From NCBI GenBank assembly GCA_963921425.1, contig OY992833.1:4528501-4592500 (forward strand): a DNA stretch of 64,000 nucleotides, written 5' to 3'. This DNA comes from Dryas octopetala. Lineage: Eukaryota; Streptophyta; Magnoliopsida; Rosales; Rosaceae. Both the position numbers and the translations under genes were made by a program. Each line of letters begins with the position of its first letter. Positions within the stretch are counted from its first letter, which is position 1. Below the pieces are notes generated by a model. It saw nothing but the letters and a program-made list of their open reading frames with translations, did not search any database and was not told the origin of the DNA. This document shows, one piece after another, positions 55,273 through 64,000 of the stretch.

Positions 55273-58131
55273 ATGTCTTTCTTAATTACTTCCGATAAGA
55301 CATATTTGGCAGCCTCTGACTCTAAGGTGGAGACGTCAGTTTCTAGTCAAAATTTTGTCTCTACTTCCGGCTTTGTCGCCACGTCAGGTACATCTAACTC
55401 TGTTTTGAGTACTTCTGCTTGTACTAGAATGACTTGGGTGTATCTTCTGAAACATAAAAGTGATGTGTGTGCTGTTTTTCGCCTTTTTCATCATATGGTC
55501 CTCACCCAGTTTGCCTGTCCTATTAAGGTTTTGCGCTCAGATAATGGCGGTGAGTTTGTTAATACAGAGATGACTCAGTATTTTGCTTCTGCGGGGATCT
55601 TTCATCAGACTTCTTGCGCTCATTCTCCACAACAGAATGGGGTTGCTGAACGCAAAAATCGACATTTATTGGAAGTCACTCGGTCCCTTCTTCTGGGGGG
55701 TCACGTGCCATCTTTGTTCTGGGGTGATGCCTTGAGTTCTGCCGTCTATTTGATTAATCGGACCCCATCTAGTGTCCTTGACTTTCGGCGACCTTTGGAT
55801 GTTCTCTCGGATTTTGTCTCTCTACCAGGTATCCTTCATTTGGAACCCCGTGTTTTTGGGTGTGTTGTTTTTGTGCATTTACATTCTCATCAGCGATCCA
55901 AGCTCGCATCTAGGGCATTAGAGTGTGTATTTGTTGGTTATGGTCCATCCCAGAAGGGGTATCGGTGCTATCATCCTTCTACTCAGCGCTTCTATGTTTC
56001 TATGGATGTTACTTTTCATGAACATCAACTTTTTTATTCCCCACGTCCACTGGATTCTACCCTTCAGGGGGAGGTTTATAATGAAGTGCAGAATCGAGAT
56101 GATCTGTTGTTCTTTGGTAGTAGTGGTGAGGAAGGATCAGAACAGACTACTGATCGTCTAGTGTCGGAGTCTAGTAGGGAGGAAGGATCAGAACAGACTA
56201 CTGACCGTCCAGTGTCTGAATCTGAGGATGAGACTGAGACAGCAGAATTTACTGAGAATAATACTGAGAATGTGGTGGGACAAGAACCCACGGTTTTTGA
56301 GACTGAGGAATCACCACTCCATGATAGTACCGCCATCTCTCCTACTCCATTGCATCAATCTTCTTCGTCCATTGAGGTAACCAACAATACTCTTGATTCA
56401 CTTTCTGGTTCAGATCTTGATTTTCATGCTTCTAAATTTACACTTCCTCCTCGGTCTAACCGAGGACAACCACCAGCTAAATATGAGCCAGATCCAAATG
56501 CCAAAGTTAGGTACTCAATTAATAATCATGTGTCGTCTGTTAGGCTTTCAAAGTCATATGAATCGTATGTTCTGCAATTATCTTCTGTTTCTATTCCTAG
56601 TAGATTGCAGGATGCTCTTACAGATTCTAGATGGACCAAAGCTATGGCTGAAGAAATGGCGGCATTACAGAAGAATTCAACCTGGGAATTGGTTTCTCTA
56701 CCTAAGGGGAAGAAGACAGTGGGATGCAGATGGGTGTTTGCAGTCAAACACAAAGCTGATGGGTCAGTTGAAAGGTATAAGGCAAGGTTGGTAGCAAAGG
56801 GTTATACACAGTCCTATGGCATAGACTACTTGGAGACGTTTGCTCCAGTGGCCAAGTTGAACACAGTACGGGTTTTGTTATCTTTGGCTGCTAACAAAGA
56901 TTGGCCACTGCTTCAGTTTGATGTAAAGAATGCCTTTCTCCATGGTGATTTGACTGAAGAAGTATACATGGATCCTCCTCCAGGAATACCAGAGTTTGAG
57001 AATACGAGATTAGTATGCAGACTAAGGAAGTCTTTGTATGGTCTTAAACAATCTCCGAGAGCCTGGTTTGGGAGATTCACCCGTGCAATGAAGAACTATG
57101 GTTATCGGCAGAGTAATTTTGATCATACTTTGTTCCTAAAGAAAAGGGGGAAGAAGATTACTGCTCTTATCATTTACGTTGATGATATGGTTCTGACCGG
57201 AGATGATTATGAGGAAATCTCTAATTTGCAGAGGTACTTGTCTCAAGAGTTTGAAATGAAGCAGCTGGGGGACTTGAAGTTCTTTCTTGGGATAGAAGTG
57301 GCTCGGTCTAAACATGGCATATTCCTATCTCAAAGGAAATATGTTTTAGACTTGTTATCTGAAACTGGTATGCTTGGGTGTAAGCCAGCTGTCACTCCTA
57401 TGGAACAAAACCATAGACTTTTCGAGTGTTTGGGGGCCTTGCCTGCAGATAAGGGGCGATATCAGAGACTTGTTGGAAGATTGATATATTTGTCTCACAC
57501 TAGACCTGACATTGCTTATGCGGTTAGTGTAGTGAGCCAGTTTATGCATGCCCCGTGTAAACCCCATATGGATGCTGTGGAGCGAATTTTGCAGTATTTG
57601 AAATCTGCACCTGGTAAGGGATTGTTATTTGCTAATCATGGTCATGTGAATGTTGAAGGGTTTTCTGATGCAGACTGGGGTGGTTCAGCAGATGATAGAA
57701 GGTCTACCTCAGGCTACTTTACCTTTGTAGGAGGAAATTTGGTGACTTGGAGAAGTAAGAAGCAATCAGTTGTATCTAGGTCGAGTGCAGAGGCTGAATA
57801 TAGAGGTATAGCACTTGGAGTAGTCGAACTTTTGTGGTTGAGACATTTATTGACTGATTTAGGATGTCCACCTACCAAACCTATGGACTTGTTTTGTGAT
57901 AACAAATCTGCTATTGATATAGCACATAATCCTGTTCAGCATGATAGAACAAAACACATTGAGATTGATCGACACTTCATCAAAGAGAAACTTGAAGCGA
58001 AGATTATTAACTTTCCATTTGTGAAGTCCGAAGATCAGCTTGCAGATGTGTTGACCAAGGCTATGGCAAATCGGGTGTTTTTGGACTCACTAGACAAGTT
58101 GGGCATGTGCGATATATATGCACCAACTTGA
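55273..58131 (+). CDS. Truncated copia polyprotein: partial integrase, reverse transcriptase, RNase H
   Basis: 952 residues from the ATG at 55273. A longer reading from 55117 would cross the A tract and is unlikely. About 45 N-terminal residues may be a gag remnant. The frame then jumps directly into the integrase core, where the first catalytic Asp is missing. The second (RSDNGGEF near 55540) and the Glu (NGVAERKNR near 55640) are present. Reverse transcriptase starts near 56620, with DVKNAFLHGDL near 56930 and the catalytic YVDD at 57175-57186. RNase H follows, with SRSSAEAEYRG near 57780 and TKHIEIDRHFIKEKLE near 57960. No gag zinc knuckle or protease is present. The frame has no stops, which fits recent origin. 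The polyprotein could supply RT/RNase H but not a particle or full integrase. Confidence 0.88.
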   Translation: MSFLITSDKTYLAASDSKVETSVSSQNFVSTSGFVATSGTSNSVLSTSACTRMTWVYLLKHKSDVCAVFRLFHHMVLTQFACPIKVLRSDNGGEFVNTEMTQYFASAGIFHQTSCAHSPQQNGVAERKNRHLLEVTRSLLLGGHVPSLFWGDALSSAVYLINRTPSSVLDFRRPLDVLSDFVSLPGILHLEPRVFGCVVFVHLHSHQRSKLASRALECVFVGYGPSQKGYRCYHPSTQRFYVSMDVTFHEHQLFYSPRPLDSTLQGEVYNEVQNRDDLLFFGSSGEEGSEQTTDRLVSESSREEGSEQTTDRPVSESEDETETAEFTENNTENVVGQEPTVFETEESPLHDSTAISPTPLHQSSSSIEVTNNTLDSLSGSDLDFHASKFTLPPRSNRGQPPAKYEPDPNAKVRYSINNHVSSVRLSKSYESYVLQLSSVSIPSRLQDALTDSRWTKAMAEEMAALQKNSTWELVSLPKGKKTVGCRWVFAVKHKADGSVERYKARLVAKGYTQSYGIDYLETFAPVAKLNTVRVLLSLAANKDWPLLQFDVKNAFLHGDLTEEVYMDPPPGIPEFENTRLVCRLRKSLYGLKQSPRAWFGRFTRAMKNYGYRQSNFDHTLFLKKRGKKITALIIYVDDMVLTGDDYEEISNLQRYLSQEFEMKQLGDLKFFLGIEVARSKHGIFLSQRKYVLDLLSETGMLGCKPAVTPMEQNHRLFECLGALPADKGRYQRLVGRLIYLSHTRPDIAYAVSVVSQFMHAPCKPHMDAVERILQYLKSAPGKGLLFANHGHVNVEGFSDADWGGSADDRRSTSGYFTFVGGNLVTWRSKKQSVVSRSSAEAEYRGIALGVVELLWLRHLLTDLGCPPTKPMDLFCDNKSAIDIAHNPVQHDRTKHIEIDRHFIKEKLEAKIINFPFVKSEDQLADVLTKAMANRVFLDSLDKLGMCDIYAPT

Positions 58132-58349
58132 GGGGGAGTGTTGGTGTGAGTCAACACGTGTGATTATTGTGTAATTATTAGAATTAATTAGGTGATTTAT
58201 TAATTCCTGTATTTTAGTTATAGGCCCATGTATATAAACCACATTTTGTGGTTTTATTCAATTAAGCAGAAATCATATTGTGCTCCCACGTCACCCAATA
58301 CAATTTGTTCACGTGTAAGGCTCAAAATCTCGCCACACGTGCGGGGGCG
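58132..58349 (+). other. Orphan polypurine tract and LTR-like segment inside the element
   Basis: Directly after the stop codon comes AGGGGGAG followed by TGTTGGTGTGAG. That is the layout of a copia polypurine tract and LTR start, but the sequence is unlike the element's own LTR. The 211 bp include a TATA-like TGTATATAAACC (58229-58240). It ends in GCGGGGGCG just before the real 3' LTR. I infer a partial LTR (U3-like) of a different copia family. Confidence 0.6.
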
Positions 58350-58474
58350 TGTTGAGAGTAATGTGGAGCAATGTCCCACATCGGAAAACTAAGGCTTAGC
58401 ATATGTGCTTATAAGTCTTGGGCCTCTCCACCCATTAGCCAATTGGTTTTGGGTTGGATGCTCTAATTCTATCA
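58350..58474 (+). repeat. 3' LTR of the short-LTR copia element
   Basis: 125 bp, TGTTGAGAG...TATCA, followed by the GAATG duplication. Confidence 0.95.
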
Positions 58475-58619
58475 GAATGACCAACTGGCAGAGAGCTTGT
58501 GGATTCGTACCTTGGTAGGCTTTCAATCAACAGAACAAGGTATGAATTCTATTTTATAAATCATAGAAATTATTGCATCACATTTCAATCAAAAACATGA
58601 TCGTATAAAATTTTATTTC

Positions 58620-59040
58620 TCACTACGTTTATATGATCAATTTCTAACATGAATGACTTGGGCCACTATTTTTATAAGAATGACTTTACCCGCACAAGAC
58701 ATCAACTTTTTTTTCCAACTAGATAAGTATTTACGATGTTGTTGTCGAACTCTAGCAAAGACTTCTATCTTTAAAAGACCTAAATATTTCTCGTGTGACT
58801 CTACAATGGGTACCTGCACGAAAAAAAAAAAAAAATCAACTCTTCTTAAATAGTAACAGTTATGCAGGGAGAAAATTGAAATTGTAGATCTTTATTAATC
58901 ATCTGCCCAAAGGCCCTTTCATATTGATCAAACACTTGCAACAAAGCTTGAGTAGCACCCAAAGATAAAAACAGTAGGCTATCATCGACAAAAAACAAGA
59001 TGAGATTCTGATGGCACGTTCCAATTTACAGCTACCTTAT
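58620..59040 (-). pseudogene. LINE reverse-transcriptase fragment
   Basis: Minus-strand translation of 59035-58870 gives FFVDDSLLFL (the F/Y-x-DD catalytic motif region of L1-type reverse transcriptase) followed by AFGQMIN. After an indel around 58815-58860 with an A tract, the frame continues as HEKYLGLL and SSWKKKLMSCAGKVILIK, the conserved region after the catalytic core. Neither end of a LINE is present, and stops occur just outside. It is a relic unrelated to the copia element beside it. Confidence 0.8.
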
Positions 59041-59620
59041 GTAGAGCGCTCGATACTTCAACCCTTATATTCAACCCTATTAAATTATAAATAAATCAAT
59101 ATGTTGGATGTATGACCTAAAATCCAATTTATTATTGGAAATTAGGAATTAAATAAATAAAAGGGTAAGCAGAAAACATTCTAACTAAAATTAAAATTGT
59201 GAGACCTTTACTCTTTTGCTCTTGTTTTCTAAAGATGTTTCTAATTAACGGATCACATATTGGACACATGTGATCCTATATCAGCACTTGCTATATCAAC
59301 ACCTTCAAGGTGAATGATTGGTCTCATATAATTTGTATAGATTGACACAATTATGGATAAGTGGGTTCTTAATTAGAGTTAAGTTCACTGAATACGACCG
59401 TACTTGAAGGAATTCTTGTATGGAAGTTTATAAATGTCAAACAAGAATCCCTAATTATAATGTCATAATTAATAAATAAAATGAAATATCCAACAACTCA
59501 ATCCCACCTACATGGCCGGCCCACTATAGGATTTTTAGGAAATTTTGTTTTCCTACCTACACTATAAATAAGTGTTATTTATCCTTGGTAAGTGTAAGTG
59601 AGAGTATACCCACAATTCAT

Positions 59621-59664
<44 letters not shown>

Positions 59665-59825
59665 CCAGTTTTAAAAGATGGGTTAACCAAAAGTGGATTT
59701 TTTTAGGATATGGGTAAAGTAGGTGAGTTTAATTATCATTAAGAGTCCAAAAGTGGACTTTATGGTTATGTTTGGTAGACTTCACTGGATTGGACTATCT
59801 TAAATAAGACCATTAACCTACATTT
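59041..59825. other. Non-coding with (GA)n microsatellite
   Basis: AT-rich DNA. A GA repeat of about 38 bp lies at 59624-59661. Two copies of the phrase AAAAGTGGA (TTTTT/TTTATGG) follow near 59689 and 59749. No gene is seen. Confidence 0.5.
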
Positions 59826-61116
59826 GAGCTTGTAATTTGGTATTAGGTAGCAAAACAGCCTAATAAACTCAGTTACAACCATACTGAGTTATCGGACCCC
59901 AATTTTTGATTAATTGATGACTCAGTGACTAATCAAATAAACATAAATCTGATCCTCAAATTGACACTCGAAACCAATACACAGATTTTGCATACAACAC
60001 AAATCAAACACACACAAATATTAAGTGACAACTTAAGCACTCAAAGGATCCATCAGTATAGGCATCCTAATGCTATCAACAACTAGAGTGGTGTGTGAAT
60101 GATTACCAAATTTCATTTCACATTCAAGAGTTTAAGTTGTTATGCTTAAGTGTGAAGTATGTGTTCTTGTGTTTATATTTTCATTTTAATAATAAGCAAC
60201 ACAAGAAAAACAAGCAAGGTAGAAGACACAAAATTGTTCACTCAGAAAAATCACTAAAAGGTTAAAAAACTGGGGGTCCTTTTCGGCTGACCGGGCAATC
60301 CATTATTAAGTGTTTCAATACAAGAAATCACACAAACAAGCTCAATTAGTTAAGTACTAACTCTAAGTGGCAGCTTCTTACCCTTGTGCTTCCTTGTGCA
60401 AACATCTTTAGCAAAGCAATCAGTTAATCATGTCATTGGTAGCTCCTCATTTGAGCTCTTCAATGAATGGCATCGACGACAACCAAGCGATGTGGATTCA
60501 ATGATAATGCTATGAGATATATGCAATTATATGGATTCTATAAAAATCAGTTCCCTCAAGTTACAAAACTTAAAAAAGTCGATGGATAATTCAAAATCTA
60601 AAATCTATATGAGTGTTTGATGAAGATGAATAACTCATAAAAGCACACTCAGATTTTAGAAAAACAAACCCAGATTTTAGAAATCAATTTTTCATAAGAA
60701 ATATAATTTTCCTCACTGGTATAACTAGTACACTCTCTCTTGAAAAACCCAAGGCGTAAAATGCAAAAATTAAATAGGTGAGAAAAGAGTGTGTGTCGTA
60801 CCCATGTTTTTATCAAAACCATTCTCACCTAATTTAAACAGTTGGAAGATTCTTACTTAGTTTAACTAGAAGACAAAGCTAGCAAAATGAATATCCAAAT
60901 ATCATGTCATGAAATGATAAGGATGAGAATGATGATGTGACTGAAGAAAGAGATTGAGCATGAAGAATTTCAGCAAGGGAATATTTTCTGCTGTGTGCAT
61001 GAATGACTGTAAGTGATGATGAATAATGTACATTATAATGTATTAAAACATATTTCTGAAGGCATATGCACCGTGCTAGCTAGCACTAGCCAGGATTGTG
61101 TTAAATAACACCCTTA

Positions 61117-62132
61117 TCCTGCGTTTGGGGATACACGGGATAAGGTTTAAGTGGGCTATGCAACACCGGTTTTCTTAAAACACATCACTATCCCTTCTTA
61201 CATAGCACTGTCGAAATGGACCGTGTTATGTAAGCCCTGACTATGCCTTCTTACTCAGCAAGAGGAAGCCATCAAGGATGCAGGATCAGACATTTATGAC
61301 CCTCTCAAACAAAAAACTTTCATCACCAAAATCTTTTCTTCAACTCAGAAAGACCCAAAATAGAGGCAATATATTGACCAAGTTCCTCACCAAACAACAA
61401 ACTTTCATCACCAAGTTCCTGCAGTTTTGATTTTGTTTGAGAGAGAGAATAAGGAGATGAAGGATGGCCACCATCGGGGACCAGATTGGATTGAATTGAT
61501 CTACTGGGTTATTTGGGATTGATATACTGAATTGATGCCTTGAATTTTTTTCTGGGTTTGACAGATGAAGAAGGAGGAAGAGGGTGTGGGTATGGGTGTG
61601 GGTGTGGGTGTGGGTGTGGGGTAGGGGTGATTTACAAAAAAGATGCGGAAGAAGAAGAACCAGAAGAAGAAAAAAATGGAAAGGGCATGATCGATTTTAA
61701 TGAATTGGGTATCTATCAATGCAATCGGCCCAGGGCCCATCCGTAATGGGCGTCTAGATGGTTCTATTGCACAATAAGAAGGAAGAGCAGAGATGAGTAG
61801 ATAAACAGTGGTTCTTGGTGTTCAAGTGGGTAGCTGGGCTGGGTGAAGATGATTGGGAAAAGAAGAATAAAGGAGAAAAAAGGATGGGGTCCATTGACTG
61901 GAGATGTAGTTAGGCTTTAAATTGTTTATTAATTTAAAAATTAAAATAATTATAGCTTAGTCCGATCATGCACCAAACACAAAACAGTGTTATTTAGCTT
62001 ATCCAGCTTCATAGTCCTACACAACGCCAAACACAGAATAACATTAGTCCAGCTTACTCCAGTCCAACACTATCCAGCATAATCTATAAGCATAGTCCAG
62101 TCCAACACAGTCCAGCGTGCCAAACGTAGCCG
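61117..62132. mobile_element. Probable non-autonomous DNA transposon inside the solo LTR
   Basis: This insert has no counterpart in related LTRs. The left end is TCCTGCGTTTGG and the right end CCAAACGTAGCCG, imperfect inverted copies, next to TTA on the left and TAA on the right, suggestive of a PIF/Harbinger-type TWA target. Subterminal repeats (TCCAGTCCAACAC, AAATAACAC) recur. The interior has a GGGTGT array (about 61575-61622) and no transposase. Boundaries could be off by tens of bases. Confidence 0.55.
61575..61622. repeat. (GGTGTG)n short tandem repeat
   Basis: About eight imperfect copies of a 6-bp unit, GGGTGT/GGTATG. The open frames across it on both strands are low complexity. Confidence 0.9.
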
Positions 62133-62457
62133 TAATGGACTGAGATTGATAACCATATGACAGACCCAAATTCCAACACACACAACCACATGGGCTCAGC
62201 ACAAGCCATGATGAAAATAAAGTTTGAAGACATTTTAAAGACTCATAAACATACAAAAATGTGATGCATGAAATGCATTTTACCTTAGAGCATGATATCT
62301 TTGAACTTCAAACTTGATATCTTCAACCTATAAATAACCCTATGAAAATAGAATCTTAATTCTATTCTAGAGCTTGTTGAATGTGGCAAATGTACAATTA
62401 TTACAATGATTTTGGCAAGGAAAAACCAATATACAAAATCCTAGAACTAACAGGGCT

Positions 62458-63499
62458 GGCGTCTAACTAACTTAAATGAGACTGAATTAAATAGGCCTAC
62501 AGAAAACTCCTCATTCACTCACGCAATAAAGTGAAGTGTCTGAGGCCACCGCAAAATAAGAAAGTCCTTGTTTTGGACGAGTCAGTCCTAAAAAGAAGTA
62601 CTCTTGCTGCTCCTCTTTTCTTTGATCTTCTTCGATGCCGCTCCCCTCCCACTCTCACTTACGTAGGTTAGTGTTCATCTCTCTCTTTTCATATCGTTGT
62701 TGTTCTCTCTTCCTCTCTCTCACTTACTCTATGTCTCTCTTGTTCTTGGTAATATATGTATTGGGTTCAATGTGTTGTTTTTTTGTTTGATTTTTATGTC
62801 TTAATTATGGGTTTGTTTGTTGTTGGCTTAATTTGATGAAAAATTTGTTTTGGATATGTGACTTTATTTTGGCTTGATAATAATTGGGTATTTTTCTAGG
62901 GTTTCTATTTTTTTTTTTTGTCTCTGAATCATACTAGTTTCATGGGGAGGGAGGGCTCATAATTCTGTATTGCTATGACTATTGGGCAAATTAGAGGGTT
63001 TGATATGAAGAAAAGGGTTTGAAAAGAGGTCAAGGGTGTGGAGAAGGGGTCTGACCAAATTCTTTGCTCTATTTTGATGCAAAGCTTTCCTTCTTGTTTT
63101 TTTTACTTTTCAAAAAAGCTTTTTTTTTTTTTTGTGTGTTTATGTTTGCAGGTGTTTCCTTACAACACAAATATGTTTAAGGGTGAACTCTGTTAATATT
63201 ATTCTGGATGATGTATACACAAAGACTATGCAAGCTATTCTCTCTTACTTTATTTGATTGATCAGTCATGTTATATATATTATCAATGATGTGATTTGAT
63301 CATAAAAGTTTGCAATTGTGAATGAATGAGCTTATGAATGTAGAATTTAAGTCAAATAATTTTAGTTTTATTATATTTTTTTTTATGAATTATTAGATAT
63401 GGATTGAAGAAAGCTTTTGTTGATATTATTGTTAGAGCTGTAGCATTTAGAGACAATGTGTGCTTGTACGATCCTTGTGCTTATAATGTTCAAATTGAG
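62458..63499 (+). other. Possible leader and first intron of the downstream transposase gene
   Basis: A C/T-rich segment at 62590-62660 ends at a possible splice donor (ACGTAG|GTTAGTG near 62670). Intron-like T-rich DNA follows, with further AT-rich sequence up to the coding segment at 63500. No open frame of note is present. Assignment to the transposase gene is a guess based on position. Confidence 0.3.
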
Positions 63500-63907
63500 G
63501 AGAAATCAGACTTATAGAAAGACATGACCTTAATAATTGTTCTTTTGTTAGACGTGAGACTCGGTTACTTTATCTAAACAGTATATTGGACAATAATGTA
63601 GTATGTGTGAGTGAACTAAGAATGGATTTAAGGACGTTTGGTTTATTATGTGAGTTGCTTTGCACTGATGAAAAGTTAAAGAATGATCGTTTGGTGACTG
63701 TGGAGGAGCAAGTGTATATATTCTTACATGTACTTACACATCATGTTAAGAATCGTACTCTTAGAAGTATATTTGTTCAATCGGGAGAGACCATTAGTAG
63801 GTACTTCAACTCCGTATTACAAGAAGTTTTAAGATTACAAGGTACCTTATTGAGAGCCAGAACCTGTGGGTGAGAACTACACAGATCATAGATGGAGATA
63901 GTTTAAG
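63500..63907 (+). pseudogene. PIF/Harbinger transposase-like gene, N-terminal part, broken
   Basis: The translation CVSELRMDLRTFGLLCELLC, then VEEQVYIFLHVLTHHVKNRT and GETISRYFNSVLQEVLRLQG, is the conserved N-terminal (DUF8040) region of plant Harbinger transposase-like and ALP1-like proteins. Upstream codons from about 63500 (FVRRETRLLYLNSIL) extend the similarity. Near 63850 about 2 nt appear to be missing; after a shift the frame reads EPVGENYTDHRWR, then a TAG, then a plausible splice donor (TTTAAG|GTATG at 63907/63908). The catalytic DDE part would lie beyond the window. Host-recruited relatives are normally intact, so the shift and stop favour a dead transposase. Confidence 0.75.
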
Positions 63908-64000
63908 GTATGTTCATTATATATTGCAAATTTGTAGAAACTCTAATGAGTGTTTTTTCTTCATTTTGTATGGTCTATGGAATTTTTAAACTAAATGAAA

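Larger units (their letters stand above)
54342..58474 (+). mobile_element. Young short-LTR Ty1/copia element with chimeric interior
   Basis: LTRs of 125 bp (54342-54466 and 58350-58474) differ by one base, so insertion is recent. The perfect 5-bp duplication is GAATG (54337-54341 and 58475-58479). The primer binding site TGGTATCAGAGC directly follows the 5' LTR. Between it and the coding frame lies a 650-bp leader (from which a run of 46 A is reached at 55200). The frame (55273-58131) lacks most of gag, the whole protease and the front of integrase, but is otherwise intact through RNase H. After the stop come a polypurine tract, a 211-bp segment resembling another LTR, then GCGGGGGCG and the 3' LTR. 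It cannot move alone but retains the cis sequences for copying by helpers. Confidence 0.92.
59831..62452 (-). mobile_element. Diverged solo LTR of the Sirevirus-like family, with an insertion
   Basis: It begins TGTAATTTGGTATTAGG and ends CTAGAACTAACA, matching the ends of the solo LTR at 19424-21086. Collinear blocks include CTCAAAGGATCCATCA, AACTGGGGGTC and the terminal GGCAAGGAAAAACCAATATA. The flanks GAGCT and GGGCT agree at 4 of 5 bases. It is about 1 kb longer than its relatives because of DNA between about 61117 and 62132. It is older than the other copies, judged by lower similarity. Confidence 0.8.

Overview
The window is nuclear DNA of a flowering plant, almost certainly a eudicot. 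It has two intron-rich protein genes with GT-AG splice sites, plant-type copia elements primed by initiator tRNA-Met, and several plant DNA-transposon families. The species cannot be fixed from the sequence. Two genes look intact. PRD1 (about 26.8-32.9 kb, plus strand, 9 exons, 1322 residues) is a meiotic double-strand-break initiation protein. SEC23 (about 38.8-47.1 kb, minus strand, 12 exons, 771 residues) is the COPII inner-coat GTPase-activating subunit. They are convergent, with about 6 kb between their stop codons. From memory, the Arabidopsis homologues (At4g14180 and At4g14160) are also near neighbours, so this looks like a conserved block.

Most of the rest is transposon-derived and nested. 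At 0-15 kb there is a degenerate minisatellite, a Mutator-like MITE, a 335-bp Helitron with both ends, and a full-length decayed Sirevirus-like copia element (3678-13540, TSD GCACC) inserted inside an older MITE. At 15.2-18.2 kb a CACTA element carries a captured importin-alpha first exon and a nested 1.35-kb Mutator-like element. A second, inverted copy of that Mutator-like element (18.55-21.48 kb) is split by a solo LTR of the Sirevirus-like family. At 22.3-24.6 kb lie two decayed tandem copies of a DUF26 cysteine-rich secretory protein gene.

At 25.5 kb there is an uninterrupted 31-bp-arm hairpin. Next come 1-kb palindromic elements with GAG...CTC ends and 8-bp TSDs. One ends about 150 bp before the PRD1 start codon, a relative sits in SEC23 intron 3, and a shorter third member lies between the two genes.

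The right third (47-64 kb) holds LINE fragments and a long unassigned non-coding repeat region. A young short-LTR copia element (54342-58474, TSD GAATG) has an apparently chimeric interior: a 46-nt internal A tract, no protease, a truncated integrase and an orphan LTR-like segment before its own 3' LTR. After it come another solo LTR with a nested DNA element, and the start of a broken PIF/Harbinger transposase that runs off the window edge.
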